A stretch of 45,553 nucleotides of DNA from Frigoribacterium sp. Leaf263 (GTDB lineage: Bacteria; Actinomycetota; Actinomycetes; Actinomycetales; Microbacteriaceae): the NCBI RefSeq assembly GCF_001422285.1, contig NZ_LMMO01000009.1:1-45553 (forward strand), in the 5' to 3' direction. A program made the position numbers and the translations under genes. A model generated the notes under the pieces. The model saw nothing but the letters and a program-made list of their open reading frames with translations. It was not told where the DNA came from and did no database searches. Positions 15,885-23,505 of this stretch are shown one piece after another (position 1 is the first letter of the stretch; each line of letters begins with the position of its first letter).

Positions 15885-16925
15885 CTAGCCGTCGTAGCGG
15901 TAGATCGCGGCCCAGTCGATCTGAACGGCGCCCGCCGCGCCCTCGGGGGGCCGCTTCTTCGACGTCTCGATCTGCATGACCCAGTGCATGGTCGCCGTCG
16001 GGATGTCGCTGCGCGTCGTCCCGATCGTCACGCCGTCGATCGAGAACACGATCTCGTCGGGCTTCCACTCGATCGTGTACGTGTGCCACTCGCTGAAGGG
16101 AACGGCCGTGCGGCGCGCGAACGAGTTCTCGGCGGGGTCGCCCGGCGTGTGGTTGTAGGCCCGGACGTTCTTGTCGAGATGCCCCTCGGGGAAGTCGATC
16201 TCGCCGTCGTCCCAGTCGTTGTCGTCGCTCCAGAGCAGGAACGCGGCGCTGTAGCCGGGCACCGGGTCCGAACGGAGGCGCACGCTGTAGCGCCCGTACG
16301 TCGTCCCGCCCCACTTTCCGTCGACCAGAGGCACGACGGCGGACGAGGTGATGTCGTCGCCGAGGGCGGAGACCCCGAGCGAGAGCATGCCGTCGGCGAC
16401 CGAGATCGCCGAGGCCCGGTACGTGCCGATGTCGGCGGTGTCGGTGAAGCCGTCGTAGGGCAGCCACGAGCTCGCGTACGGGCCGGGGAACGACCCCCGG
16501 TCGACGGGGGTGTCGAAGTCGTCGACGAAGGTCTGGGTCCAGCCGGGCAGATCGCCGACGGGGGCCGCCTCGCCGCTCGGCGAGGCCTGATCGGCCGCCG
16601 AGGGGGCGGACGACTCGCCGGAGGCCGGATCGACGGCGGGATCGACGGGATCGGCCGGCGCGGGGGTGGCGGTCGGGGCCGGCGGGTCGGTGGTCGTGTC
16701 GACGGGGGGCTGCGGGGCGACCGTGGTCGGGGCCGCGGTCGGCACGGGCGGCCGCCGCGCGGGATCGGGGCCGACGCTGAACGGGGTCATCGCGCCGGAG
16801 TCCTCGTCGAGCACCAGCAGGGGCACGCCGACGAGAGCGATGGCCGAGACGGCCACGACGGCGGTGACGGCCAGGCGCGTCCGGCGTCGTCGAGAGCGCT
16901 CATGAGGCCTCTCGTGGGTCGGCAC
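15885..16925 (-). CDS. Secreted or membrane-anchored GH16 glycoside hydrolase
   Basis: A 346-residue protein with a basic N-terminus (HERSRRRRTR), one membrane helix at about residues 18-39, an 80-residue Pro/Thr/Ala linker, and a GH16 beta-jelly-roll from about residue 130. The catalytic motif GEIDFPE gives nucleophile Glu242, Asp244 and acid/base Glu247. GH16 enzymes cleave or transglycosylate beta-1,3/1,4-glucans and galactans outside the cell. Its position opposite the flippase and GT2 genes suggests trimming or release of the exported polysaccharide. GTG start at 16925 is supported by AAGGAA seven bases upstream; a promoter with TTGACC and GATGAT precedes it. No lipobox Cys is seen. Confidence 0.88.
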   Translation of the reverse strand: MPTHERPHERSRRRRTRLAVTAVVAVSAIALVGVPLLVLDEDSGAMTPFSVGPDPARRPPVPTAAPTTVAPQPPVDTTTDPPAPTATPAPADPVDPAVDPASGESSAPSAADQASPSGEAAPVGDLPGWTQTFVDDFDTPVDRGSFPGPYASSWLPYDGFTDTADIGTYRASAISVADGMLSLGVSALGDDITSSAVVPLVDGKWGGTTYGRYSVRLRSDPVPGYSAAFLLWSDDNDWDDGEIDFPEGHLDKNVRAYNHTPGDPAENSFARRTAVPFSEWHTYTIEWKPDEIVFSIDGVTIGTTRSDIPTATMHWVMQIETSKKRPPEGAAGAVQIDWAAIYRYDG

Positions 16926-16999
16926 GTCGTCGTTTCCTTCGGATACGGCCGTCGAGGAGGCGGGCTCGGGTTCGCCCGCCGCGACTCGGCGGTCGACTG

Positions 17000-17028
17000 A
17001 TCATCACCCGCCGCGTGCCGCTGGTCAA
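17000..17028 (-). promoter_or_regulatory. Promoter of the GH16 gene
   Basis: Minus strand: TTGACC at 17028-17023, 17-bp spacer, GATGAT at 17005-17000. Predicted start near 16993, leaving a leader of about 68 nt. Confidence 0.55.
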
Positions 17029-17332
17029 GCGCCGTGTCCGTCTCGCGACGTTACACCCCCCGAGCGAGGGGCACCCCCCGGGAAACCCGTTCGTAGTCCA
17101 CTGTTCACCTGTCCGAGACCGGATGGGGCGTATCGCTCGAGGGTCTCCGGAGGTTACCCTGTCATGAGCCGCCCTGCCCGATACCCACGAGTACGGCGAC
17201 GACCCGAACCACGCCGACCCGAACTCGGCGCTCTGTACCCCGCCGATGGGACGACCCCCACCCAGGGTCGTGCACACCCGTCGGTCGAGCGCGCCGTCCG
17301 TGCGGAGAGGCGGCTACCCCTGGAGATCACTC
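17029..17332. other. Divergent intergenic region of the polysaccharide locus
   Basis: Between the GH16 promoter and the next gene. It contains a GGAGGT followed by TACCCT and an ATG at 17164 that opens a 60-codon Arg/Pro-rich frame overlapping the next gene start by 14 bp; its codon use is poor, so I do not call it a gene, though a leader peptide is possible. No hairpin or clear operator was found. Confidence 0.35.
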
Positions 17333-19636
17333 GTGACCCGAGCTGACTCTGCCCTCGCGAGTGCGCGCCCCGACGGCGCCGACCCCGACCTCGCGAGACG
17401 CAGTCACCCGACCCTCGTCCCGACCCGCGACGCCTATGCGGTGATGACGCCCGCGTGGCGGCTCGCCGCGGCCGGCCTCGTCTGGGTCACCCTCGTCGTG
17501 ATGGGCCTCGGCTTCGCGACCGGGGCGACCGCGCTCCGCGAGATCGCCGTCCCGGTGTTCCTGCTGCTCGAGCTCGGCATCGCGCCCGCCCTGCTCGCCG
17601 CGCCGATGCGCGCATCGCGGTTCGTGCTGGTGGCCGTGGTGACGAGTCTCTCGTCGACCGTGCTGATCGGCACCGCCATGGCGCGGACGGGCCTCTGGCA
17701 GCCCACCGGGACCATGACCACGGTCGTCATGGTCACGATCGTGCTGCTGGCCACGGCGACGGTCCGCGAGATCATGGCCGTCGGACTCGACCGCGCGGCG
17801 CGTGCCGACGACGGGGCGTCCGGCCTCTCGGCGGACTCCGAGGAGGCGCGGGCCGGCTCCCGAGGTCGCCTGCCCTGGGTGCCCCTCGCCACCGCGGCGG
17901 CCCTCGTGCTCGTCATCGGGTCGTCGCTGCTCGTCCGCAGCGACCCGACGCCCGGCGGCCTCTTCACCCTCGAGGGCCCGGGCTGGTTCGTGGGCCTGGC
18001 CCTGCTCGTGGCCGCGGCGGTCTTCGCCCTCGTCACGCACCGCAGCCCGGCGCTGCCGCTGCTCGTGCTGAGCGGGGTGGTCGTGCTCTCGCAGGCCATC
18101 GTCTACGGCACCCCGACCATGGTCAGCGCGGCCCGCCACGTCGGCGTCATCGACTCGATCCGCGTCAACGGCGGCGTGACCCTCGGCACGGACATCTTCC
18201 AGTCGTGGGCGGGCCTGTTCTCGGGCATCGCCTGGGTCGCCGACGTGGCGGGGATCCGCGACGTCATGATGATCGCCACCTGGTGGCCGGTCATGATCAC
18301 CCCCGTGATCGCCCTCGCGGCCACCGTGCTGGCGCGTCGGTTCCTCGCGCACGACGGCCGGGCCTGGTTCGCCGGCGGGCTGTTCGCCCTGACGCTCACC
18401 CTCAACACCATCTACTTCTCGCCGCAGTCGCTCGGCATCGTGCTCTCGCTCTGCATCGGCGCGCTGGCTCTCAGCGCCGGTCGTCCCGCCGCCGAGACGG
18501 CCTTCGCGTCGAGCAGCCGGCCGGCCGACCCCGGCGAGCTGGTCGCCGAGGGCGACCCCGCCCACTCGACCCGGCCCCGCGCCTCCGGCGTGGTCGGCTG
18601 GTGGTCACTCGCGGCGATCCTCGTGCTCGGGTCGACCCTGGCGGTCACGCACCAGATCTCGCCCTACCTGACCACGGCCGCGCTCGGCGTGTTCGTCGTC
18701 TTCCGGCTCGTGCGTCCGTGGTGGACCCCGGCGCTGGTGCTCGTGCCGGCGGTGCTCTGGGCCCTCGCCAACCGGTCGGTGCTCGGCACGTTCCTCATCC
18801 CCTCCGCGGCGGGCAACGTGCTCGACAACGCGGCGCCGCCGGAGCACGACGGGGCGACCCTCGGCAAGCCGCTGGTCAACCAGCTGGCGTTCGGTCTGCC
18901 GGCGGTGGTCCTGGTGCTGGTCGGCCTCGCCGCCCTGACGGCCTTCGTGCTCCACCGGAAGTCCCGTCAGCAATGGGCTCTCGTGCTCGCGGCGGCCAGC
19001 CCGGTCAGCCTGATCATCGTGACGAACTACGGCGCCGAGGGGATCTTCCGGGTGACGCTGTTCGCCGCCCCGTGGCTGTGCATCCTCGCCGCCATGCTGC
19101 CGTGGCCCCGTCGCCTCTCGCGGAGGCTGGGGGTCTCAGCCCTCGCGGCGGCCCTCGTGCTGGTCGTCGGCGTCAACGTCTACGGCAACACGGCCCTCGA
19201 CTGGAACCGCGTGGCCAGCGTCGACACGACCCGCGCGACGCTCGCCTTCGAGAACGAGGCCGCGCCCTACGCGGCCCTGCTCGTGCCGGGCAACGGCAAC
19301 GCGACCCCGGGCGCCCGTACGGCCAAGTACGACCGGCTGCAGTACGTGCCCCGCGAGTCGCTGAACGGGTACGCCGAGACGGGCCCCGGCTACGACGCGG
19401 TGCAGGACGAGCGCGACCTCACCGAGCAGTTCGCCGTCGGCTGGGAGGCGTCGGAGTACTACGTCATCGTCTCGGACGTGCTCGGCGCCTACGACGAGCG
19501 CTACGGGTTCCAGACCTACGCGGACTACCAGGAGCTCGGTCGGGCGTTCGCCGACGACGACCGGTGGGAGGTCGTCTACACGAGCCCGACCGCGAAGCTC
19601 TACCGGCTGACCGACCCCGAGGCCGTCCGCGGCTGA
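17333..19636 (+). CDS. Large polytopic membrane protein, probably polysaccharide polymerase/glycosyltransferase-like
   Basis: A 767-residue protein with about 14 hydrophobic segments from residue 40 to about 620 and a C-terminal soluble domain of roughly 135 residues containing GPGYDAVQDERDLTEQF, EYYVIVSDVLGAYDERYG and a final YTSPTAKLYRL strand. I do not recognise a named family. The shape (many helices plus a periplasmic-looking tail) is that of O-antigen-polymerase or GT-C-type membrane glycosyltransferases, and the neighbours are polysaccharide genes. GTG 17333 has GGAGA seven bases upstream; an earlier ATG at 17246 would add a basic, non-conserved stretch. A copy of the GAGGAGGCGCGG element lies in a loop (17839-17852). 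Ends at a very strong terminator. Confidence 0.75.
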   Translation: MTRADSALASARPDGADPDLARRSHPTLVPTRDAYAVMTPAWRLAAAGLVWVTLVVMGLGFATGATALREIAVPVFLLLELGIAPALLAAPMRASRFVLVAVVTSLSSTVLIGTAMARTGLWQPTGTMTTVVMVTIVLLATATVREIMAVGLDRAARADDGASGLSADSEEARAGSRGRLPWVPLATAAALVLVIGSSLLVRSDPTPGGLFTLEGPGWFVGLALLVAAAVFALVTHRSPALPLLVLSGVVVLSQAIVYGTPTMVSAARHVGVIDSIRVNGGVTLGTDIFQSWAGLFSGIAWVADVAGIRDVMMIATWWPVMITPVIALAATVLARRFLAHDGRAWFAGGLFALTLTLNTIYFSPQSLGIVLSLCIGALALSAGRPAAETAFASSSRPADPGELVAEGDPAHSTRPRASGVVGWWSLAAILVLGSTLAVTHQISPYLTTAALGVFVVFRLVRPWWTPALVLVPAVLWALANRSVLGTFLIPSAAGNVLDNAAPPEHDGATLGKPLVNQLAFGLPAVVLVLVGLAALTAFVLHRKSRQQWALVLAAASPVSLIIVTNYGAEGIFRVTLFAAPWLCILAAMLPWPRRLSRRLGVSALAAALVLVVGVNVYGNTALDWNRVASVDTTRATLAFENEAAPYAALLVPGNGNATPGARTAKYDRLQYVPRESLNGYAETGPGYDAVQDERDLTEQFAVGWEASEYYVIVSDVLGAYDERYGFQTYADYQELGRAFADDDRWEVVYTSPTAKLYRLTDPEAVRG
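17839..17852 (-). repeat. GCGCCTCC element inside the membrane-protein gene
   Basis: CCGAGGAGGCGCGG, read in frame as SEEARA in a hydrophilic loop (about residues 169-174) between two groups of helices. Confidence 0.6.
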
Positions 19637-19644
19637 GCGGGCTC

Positions 19645-19702
19645 GGAACGACCGACGGGGTCGGCGTCGTCCTGAGACGACGCCGACCCCGTCGGTCGTT
19701 CC
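19645..19702. terminator. Very strong bidirectional terminator
   Basis: Perfect 26-bp inverted repeat, arms 19645-19670 and 19677-19702, with a 6-nt loop CCTGAG. It lies between the convergent membrane-protein and PRC-barrel genes and begins 8 bases after the stop codon. Confidence 0.85.
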
Positions 19703-19707
19703 CGGTG

Positions 19708-20061
19708 TCAGCGGCGCCCGAGGCGCCGTTCGCCGGTCGAGCCGACCGAGTAGGCCAGGCCGTAGTGCTCGAAGAGGGCGGGCTCGCGCGACGCCTCGAG
19801 CTCGCCGTCGGTGTCGATGGACGGGGCGTCCTTCACGATCTTCTTGTCGAACTGCACCTTGAGGTGCTTCGGTGCGACGACCGCGCCCTGCAGGGGCACG
19901 AAGAGGAGCTTCTTGCCGACGATGCCGGCCTGCACCGTGGCGAACGTCGCCAGCTGGGTCGACGTGTCGAAGTAGATGCTCTCGAGCGTCCCGACCTTGT
20001 CGCCGTTCGGGTCGACGACGGGCAGGCCGATCCAGTCACGCAGGTTCTCGGCTTCGAACAT
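19708..20061 (-). CDS. PRC-barrel domain protein
   Basis: A 117-residue protein whose first 80 residues form a PRC-barrel: LRDWIGLPVVDPNGDKVGTLESIYFD, then TFATVQAGIVGKKLLFVPL and KHLKVQFDKKIVKDAP. The rest is a short hydrophilic tail. Stand-alone PRC-barrel proteins are small cytosolic stress-associated proteins in Actinobacteria; their role is not established. ATG 20061 follows GAGAGGGA. Transcribed alone towards the terminator at 19645-19702. Confidence 0.85.
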   Translation of the reverse strand: MFEAENLRDWIGLPVVDPNGDKVGTLESIYFDTSTQLATFATVQAGIVGKKLLFVPLQGAVVAPKHLKVQFDKKIVKDAPSIDTDGELEASREPALFEHYGLAYSVGSTGERRLGRR

Positions 20062-20110
20062 GGAGTCCCTCTCTGTCGACGCGGTCAGGGCCGGAGCGAC
20101 CCCTCCGACG

Positions 20111-20425
20111 CTAGTCGCCCGGGGTCGCTCCCGACGCGATCTCGCGCAGCACGGACAGATGCTCGTGCCAGGCCGCCCGGCCCTCGGTGCTCAGCGCCAG
20201 CGACGTCCGGGGCCGTTTGCCGACGAAGCCCTTCTTCACGGTGACGTAGCCCGCGTCCTCGAGGATCGCGATCTGCTTGCTCAGCGTCGAGTCGCTCACC
20301 TGGACGGCGTCGCGCAGATCGCGGAAGTCGAGCTGCTCGGCGGCGGCGAGGGCGGCGGTCATCGAGAACCGCACGGGCTGATGCAGGGTGTCCGACAGTC
20401 GCAGACGGGGGTGCTCGCCGCTCAT
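20111..20425 (-). CDS. Winged-helix transcriptional regulator (MarR/ArsR-like, HTH_34 type)
   Basis: A 104-residue DNA-binding protein: LHQPVRFSMTAALAAAEQLDFRDLRDAVQVSDSTLSKQIAILEDAGYVTVKKG is a helix-turn-helix with wing, followed by FVGKRPRTSLALSTEGRAAW, the wing and last helix. Start ATG 20425 overlaps the stop of the upstream membrane gene (ATGA). This regulator plus small membrane protein pair is widespread in Actinobacteria. The promoter of the pair carries two copies of AAGTACTTTCTCG, the likely operator for autoregulation. The signal it senses is unknown. Confidence 0.88.
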   Translation of the reverse strand: MSGEHPRLRLSDTLHQPVRFSMTAALAAAEQLDFRDLRDAVQVSDSTLSKQIAILEDAGYVTVKKGFVGKRPRTSLALSTEGRAAWHEHLSVLREIASGATPGD

Positions 20426-20865
20426 CGCCGGGCCTCGCGGGCCTCGATCAGGGCGCACCCGACCGAGACGACCAGGAGGGCGCCGGCCAGCAGGCAGGTC
20501 GCGACGACCCTCTCGCCCTGCGAGCCCGCGACGACCACCATCGAGACGACGTAGACGCCGAACAGGCCGACGATGTAGCCGACCCAGCGCTTGCCGAAGC
20601 CCACCTTGTGCGATCGCAGGAAGGCCAGCTGGAAGGCGATGATCACCCCGATCCAGACGAGCAGACCCGCCATCGCCACGAGGTAGTTCCGGCCCTCGGT
20701 GAGCCCGAGCGCGAGGGTGCCGAGCGAGAGCGTCGACCCGAAGGCGAGCAGCACGGCGACGGCGGGCCAGCTGGCGGCGGCGGTGGCCTGCCGGCCGGTG
20801 CTGTCGGCGTCGGACAGCAGTCGGCGGGCCTCGTCGGGGGTGGGGAGCGACGTGCGGTCGGTCAT
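20422..20865 (-). CDS. Four-helix membrane protein paired with the winged-helix regulator
   Basis: A 147-residue inner-membrane protein with a 30-residue cytoplasmic N-terminus (PTPDEARRLLSDADSTGRQ) and four helices (about residues 32-54, 60-82, 92-113, 118-140). It lacks catalytic motifs. DEARRLL at the start is typical of the membrane partner in this two-gene cassette. Cotranscribed with, and overlapping, the regulator gene; it may sense or act on the membrane stress that releases the repressor. Function unknown. Confidence 0.75.
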   Translation of the reverse strand: MTDRTSLPTPDEARRLLSDADSTGRQATAAASWPAVAVLLAFGSTLSLGTLALGLTEGRNYLVAMAGLLVWIGVIIAFQLAFLRSHKVGFGKRWVGYIVGLFGVYVVSMVVVAGSQGERVVATCLLAGALLVVSVGCALIEAREARR

Positions 20866-20893
20866 GATCTCTTCCTCTCGGTCGTGTGACTAC

Positions 20894-20933
20894 AGACTAG
20901 AAAGTACTTTCTCGATTGGCAAGTACTTTCTCG
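20894..20933 (-). promoter_or_regulatory. Promoter with twin operators for the regulator/membrane-protein pair
   Basis: Minus strand: -35 TTGCCA (20922-20917), 17-bp spacer, -10 TAGTCT (20899-20894). AAGTACTTTCTCG occurs twice on the plus strand, at 20902-20914 and 20921-20933, 19 bp apart. One copy fills the spacer and the other covers the -35. Each contains the palindrome AAGTACTT. Bound repressor would block RNA polymerase. Confidence 0.75.
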
Positions 20934-20954
20934 GGATCACGTCGAGGTGCCATG

Positions 20955-21698
20955 ATGACCGACATGACCCGCGCCTCCCGCCCCCTCCTCCTGGTCGTCG
21001 ACGTGAGCGACGAGGGTCGCGACGACCCCGCGTTCCACGCCGAGCTCCGTGCGCTGACGGCGAGCGTGCTGCGGGCGGCCGACGAGGCGGGCTTCGACGC
21101 GACGCGCGTCGCGGCCGAGGCGGCGGGCGTCGAGGGGCTGCTCGCCGAGCTCGAGCGAGCCGACGCCGTGCTGCTGACCGGCGGAGACGACGTCGACCCC
21201 GTCTTCTACGACGGGCAGGCCGAGTACCCCGGTCGCGCCCAGACGTTCCCCGCGGCCGATCGGGCGCAGATGGCCCTCGTGGTCCGAGCCGTGGAGGCGC
21301 GGGTCCCGACGGTCGGCATCTGCCGCGGAATGCAGCTGGTCAACGTCGCCCTCGGCGGCGACCTCGTGCAGCATCTGCCGGGCGACGCCCACGTGCGGGC
21401 GGGGGCGCCCGACGACAGCATGGTCGATCACGACGTGCGGCTCGACCCCGCCAGCGATCTCGCGGCCCGGCTCGGGGGCGACGCGTTCGACGTGCGGAGC
21501 TCGCATCACCAGGCCGTCGGGCGGCTCGGCGGCGGGCTGACCGCGGTGGCGTGGGCCGACGACGGCACCGTCGAGGCGCTCGAGCACACCGCGGCGCCGC
21601 TCTGGTGCGTGCAGTGGCACCCCGAGGACGCCGGGGCGCGCGGCGACGTGCTCTCCGATCTGCTCGCGGCGGCCCGGGACGAGGTCGCTCCCGCGTGA
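20955..21698 (+). CDS. Gamma-glutamyl-gamma-aminobutyrate hydrolase family protein (peptidase C26)
   Basis: A 247-residue class I glutamine-amidotransferase-like hydrolase. The nucleophile is Cys123 in GICRGMQLVNVALGG, and His222/Glu224 of QWHPE complete the triad; LLTGGDDVDPVFY near residue 73 is the oxyanion/substrate loop of the PuuD group. It would hydrolyse gamma-glutamyl amides such as gamma-glutamyl-GABA from putrescine breakdown. ATG 20955 was preferred to 20952 or 20964 because GAGG lies seven bases upstream. Divergent from the winged-helix pair, close to its operators, so its promoter may be affected by the same repressor. No other putrescine genes are nearby. Confidence 0.85.
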   Translation: MTDMTRASRPLLLVVDVSDEGRDDPAFHAELRALTASVLRAADEAGFDATRVAAEAAGVEGLLAELERADAVLLTGGDDVDPVFYDGQAEYPGRAQTFPAADRAQMALVVRAVEARVPTVGICRGMQLVNVALGGDLVQHLPGDAHVRAGAPDDSMVDHDVRLDPASDLAARLGGDAFDVRSSHHQAVGRLGGGLTAVAWADDGTVEALEHTAAPLWCVQWHPEDAGARGDVLSDLLAAARDEVAPA

Positions 21699-21703
21699 CC
21701 GGG

Positions 21704-21757
21704 GGCGGGCGCGCCTCCGTCGCCCTGCATGACCGTGGCGGGCGCGCCTCCGTCGCC
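21704..21757 (+). repeat. Two 21-bp direct repeats
   Basis: Identical 21-base copies at 21704-21724 and 21737-21757, period 33 bp, each containing GGCGCGCCTCCGTCGCC. They follow the C26 hydrolase stop and are variants of the GCGCCTCC element. Confidence 0.6.
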
Positions 21758-21783
21758 GCCTCCAGTTCCGGGGCTTGCGGCCG

Positions 21784-21846
21784 GGGGAGGGGGATATGTC
21801 ACACTGGATGAAGCGCCCTCGTCGTGGAGTGGCAATCCCCCTTCCC
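21784..21846 (+). promoter_or_regulatory. Long-loop hairpin upstream of the MFS gene
   Basis: GGGGAGGGGGAT (21784-21795) pairs with ATCCCCCTTCCC (21835-21846) over 12 bp with one G-U pair; the loop is 39 nt. An ATG at 21796, right after the left arm, opens a frame continuous with the MFS gene. Could be the terminator of the gene before, or a leader that controls the exporter. Confidence 0.4.
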
Positions 21847-21975
21847 ACCCGTCAGCAACGATCGCGGCGAGTGCGCATCGCCCCCGCGACCCGTGCCCCG
21901 GCACGCCTCGTGGCGGCGTCCTCCCGACGAGTCGTCTCGTCGTGCGCGCTCTCCGCCCGAACCGGAGGCACGCCC

Positions 21976-23331
21976 GTGACCGACACCCTCACCCGTCCGT
22001 CGTCGACGACCAGCCGGACGACCCACCAGCAGCCGCACACCCTGACCCCGTCCGCCGTCGTGGGCATCGCCGTGCTCGGGCTGTCCACCTTCTTCGCGAT
22101 CACCACCGAGCTGATGCCCGTCGGCCTGCTCTCGACCATGAGCGCCGATCTCGGCGTCGCCGAGTCGCGCATGGGCGTCGTCGTCACCGTCTACGCGCTC
22201 GCCGTCGCGGTGCTCGCGCTGCCGTTGACCCGGGCCACGGCGCGCGTGCCGCGCAAGGCCGTGCTCGTGGCGACCCTCGTCGGCTACACGGTCTCGAACC
22301 TCATGGTGGCGCTGGCCCCGAGCTTCGAGTTCCTCTGCGCCGGGCGCGTGGTCGGGGGCGTCGCGCACGCCCTGTTCTTCTCGGTCGCGTCGGCCTACGC
22401 GACGCGCATCGTGCCTCCCCGTCTCGCCGGGCGGGCCATCGCCTTCGTCTACTCGGGCAGCTCCCTCGGCTTCGTGATCGGCGTGCCCGTCGCCACGACG
22501 GTGGGCGACCAGGTCGGCTGGCGCCTCGCCGTGACGGGAGTGGCGATCGCCTCGGCGCTCCTCGCCGTCGTGGCCCTGGTGTTCCTGCCCGCCGTCCGGG
22601 GCGAGGCCCACCCGCACATGGGCTCGGTCGCGTCGTGGGCCCGCAGCGGACTCCTCGCCGTCGTCGTCGCGGATCTGCTGCTGTTCGCCGGGCACTACGT
22701 CGTCTACACCTACATCGGCCCGTACCTCGTGGGCGCGGGGCTCGGTGCCGGCTCGACCGGGACGGCCCTGCTCGTGCTCGGCGCCACCGGCGTGATCGGC
22801 CTCCTCGTCGCGGGGGCGTTCGTCGACCGCGCCCCGCGGCAGACCCTCCTCGTCGCCGTCGCGGTGATGACGCTGGCGCTCGGCGCCCTGCCGTTCGTGC
22901 ACGGCTCGCTCGTGGGCACCTTCGTCGTCGCCGGCGTCTGGGTGGCGGCCAACGGCACGACCGGCACCCTGTTCATGGCCGCGGCGATCCGCACCGGCGG
23001 CGTCAGCCCCGACATCGCCGGAGCCCTGATCAACGCCGGCTCGAACGTCGGCATCGCCGCCGGTGCCGCGCTCGGCGCCCGGGCGTTCGAGATGACCGGT
23101 CTGGCGGCGCTGCCGTTCACCGCGTCGATCGTCGTCGCCGGGAGCTTCGTCGTCGTGCTGCTGGCCCGGCGGGGGTTCCCGACCGACGGCCACTCGCAGG
23201 TGTCGCTATCGACCTCGAACCTCCGCACGATCACCTCGTCCGTGGCGGTCGTCACGGGCTCGATCCGGACGATCCCGTCGCGCACCGGATCCGTCCCCAC
23301 CCTCGGAGGTCACTCGCGCCCCGACGCCTGA
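21976..23331 (+). CDS. MFS exporter, DHA1 type (sugar/drug efflux, AraJ/SotB-like)
   Basis: A 451-residue protein with 12 helices. FFAITTELMPVGLLSTMSADLGVAESRMG and TRATARVPRKAVLV are the N-terminal signature and motif A of the AraJ/SotB/chloramphenicol-efflux group. Start is GTG 21976 with GGAGG seven bases before it; the same frame is open back to an ATG at 21796, which would add 60 Arg/Ser-rich residues. The last 53 residues (from about 398) are a Ser/Thr-rich hydrophilic tail not usual for the family. Substrate unknown. It has no linked regulator, but a long-loop hairpin lies in its leader. Confidence 0.82.
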   Translation: MTDTLTRPSSTTSRTTHQQPHTLTPSAVVGIAVLGLSTFFAITTELMPVGLLSTMSADLGVAESRMGVVVTVYALAVAVLALPLTRATARVPRKAVLVATLVGYTVSNLMVALAPSFEFLCAGRVVGGVAHALFFSVASAYATRIVPPRLAGRAIAFVYSGSSLGFVIGVPVATTVGDQVGWRLAVTGVAIASALLAVVALVFLPAVRGEAHPHMGSVASWARSGLLAVVVADLLLFAGHYVVYTYIGPYLVGAGLGAGSTGTALLVLGATGVIGLLVAGAFVDRAPRQTLLVAVAVMTLALGALPFVHGSLVGTFVVAGVWVAANGTTGTLFMAAAIRTGGVSPDIAGALINAGSNVGIAAGAALGARAFEMTGLAALPFTASIVVAGSFVVVLLARRGFPTDGHSQVSLSTSNLRTITSSVAVVTGSIRTIPSRTGSVPTLGGHSRPDA

Positions 23332-23420
23332 CCCGCGCCTCCGGCCCGTCCGCGCCTTCCGCCCCTCCGGCCTCCGGGTCGCGGTCCGCGCGGGCCGCGG
23401 GAGATCCGCACACGGGGATG

Positions 23421-23435
23421 GCCGAGGAGGCGCGG
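23421..23435 (-). repeat. GCGCCTCC element, intergenic
   Basis: GCCGAGGAGGCGCGG in the 174-bp space between the MFS gene and the flavin monooxygenase gene. A degenerate forward copy (CCGCGCCTCCGG) starts just after the MFS stop. Confidence 0.6.
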
Positions 23436-23493
23436 CGCGGCCGTCGACGCGTCACCGGGGGTCATCGCGCAGCGGCGTCACGATCGGATCGGG

Positions 23494-23499
23494 CAGGAT
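23494..23499 (+). promoter_or_regulatory. -10 element of the flavin monooxygenase gene
   Basis: CAGGAT, six bases before the ATG at 23506; predicted leaderless transcription. Confidence 0.4.
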
Positions 23500-23505
23500 C
23501 GACGC

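Noticed and set aside
17164-17346. 60-codon frame with a good ribosome binding site before the large membrane-protein gene
   Set aside because: Arg/Pro-rich residues and poor third-position GC are unlike real genes here; a leader peptide cannot be excluded but is not supported.
23167-23331. Frameshift near the 3' end of the MFS gene as the reason for its long Ser/Thr tail
   Set aside because: No alternative frame restores a typical family ending, and the tail stays open to a normal stop; it is noted only as an unusual extension.
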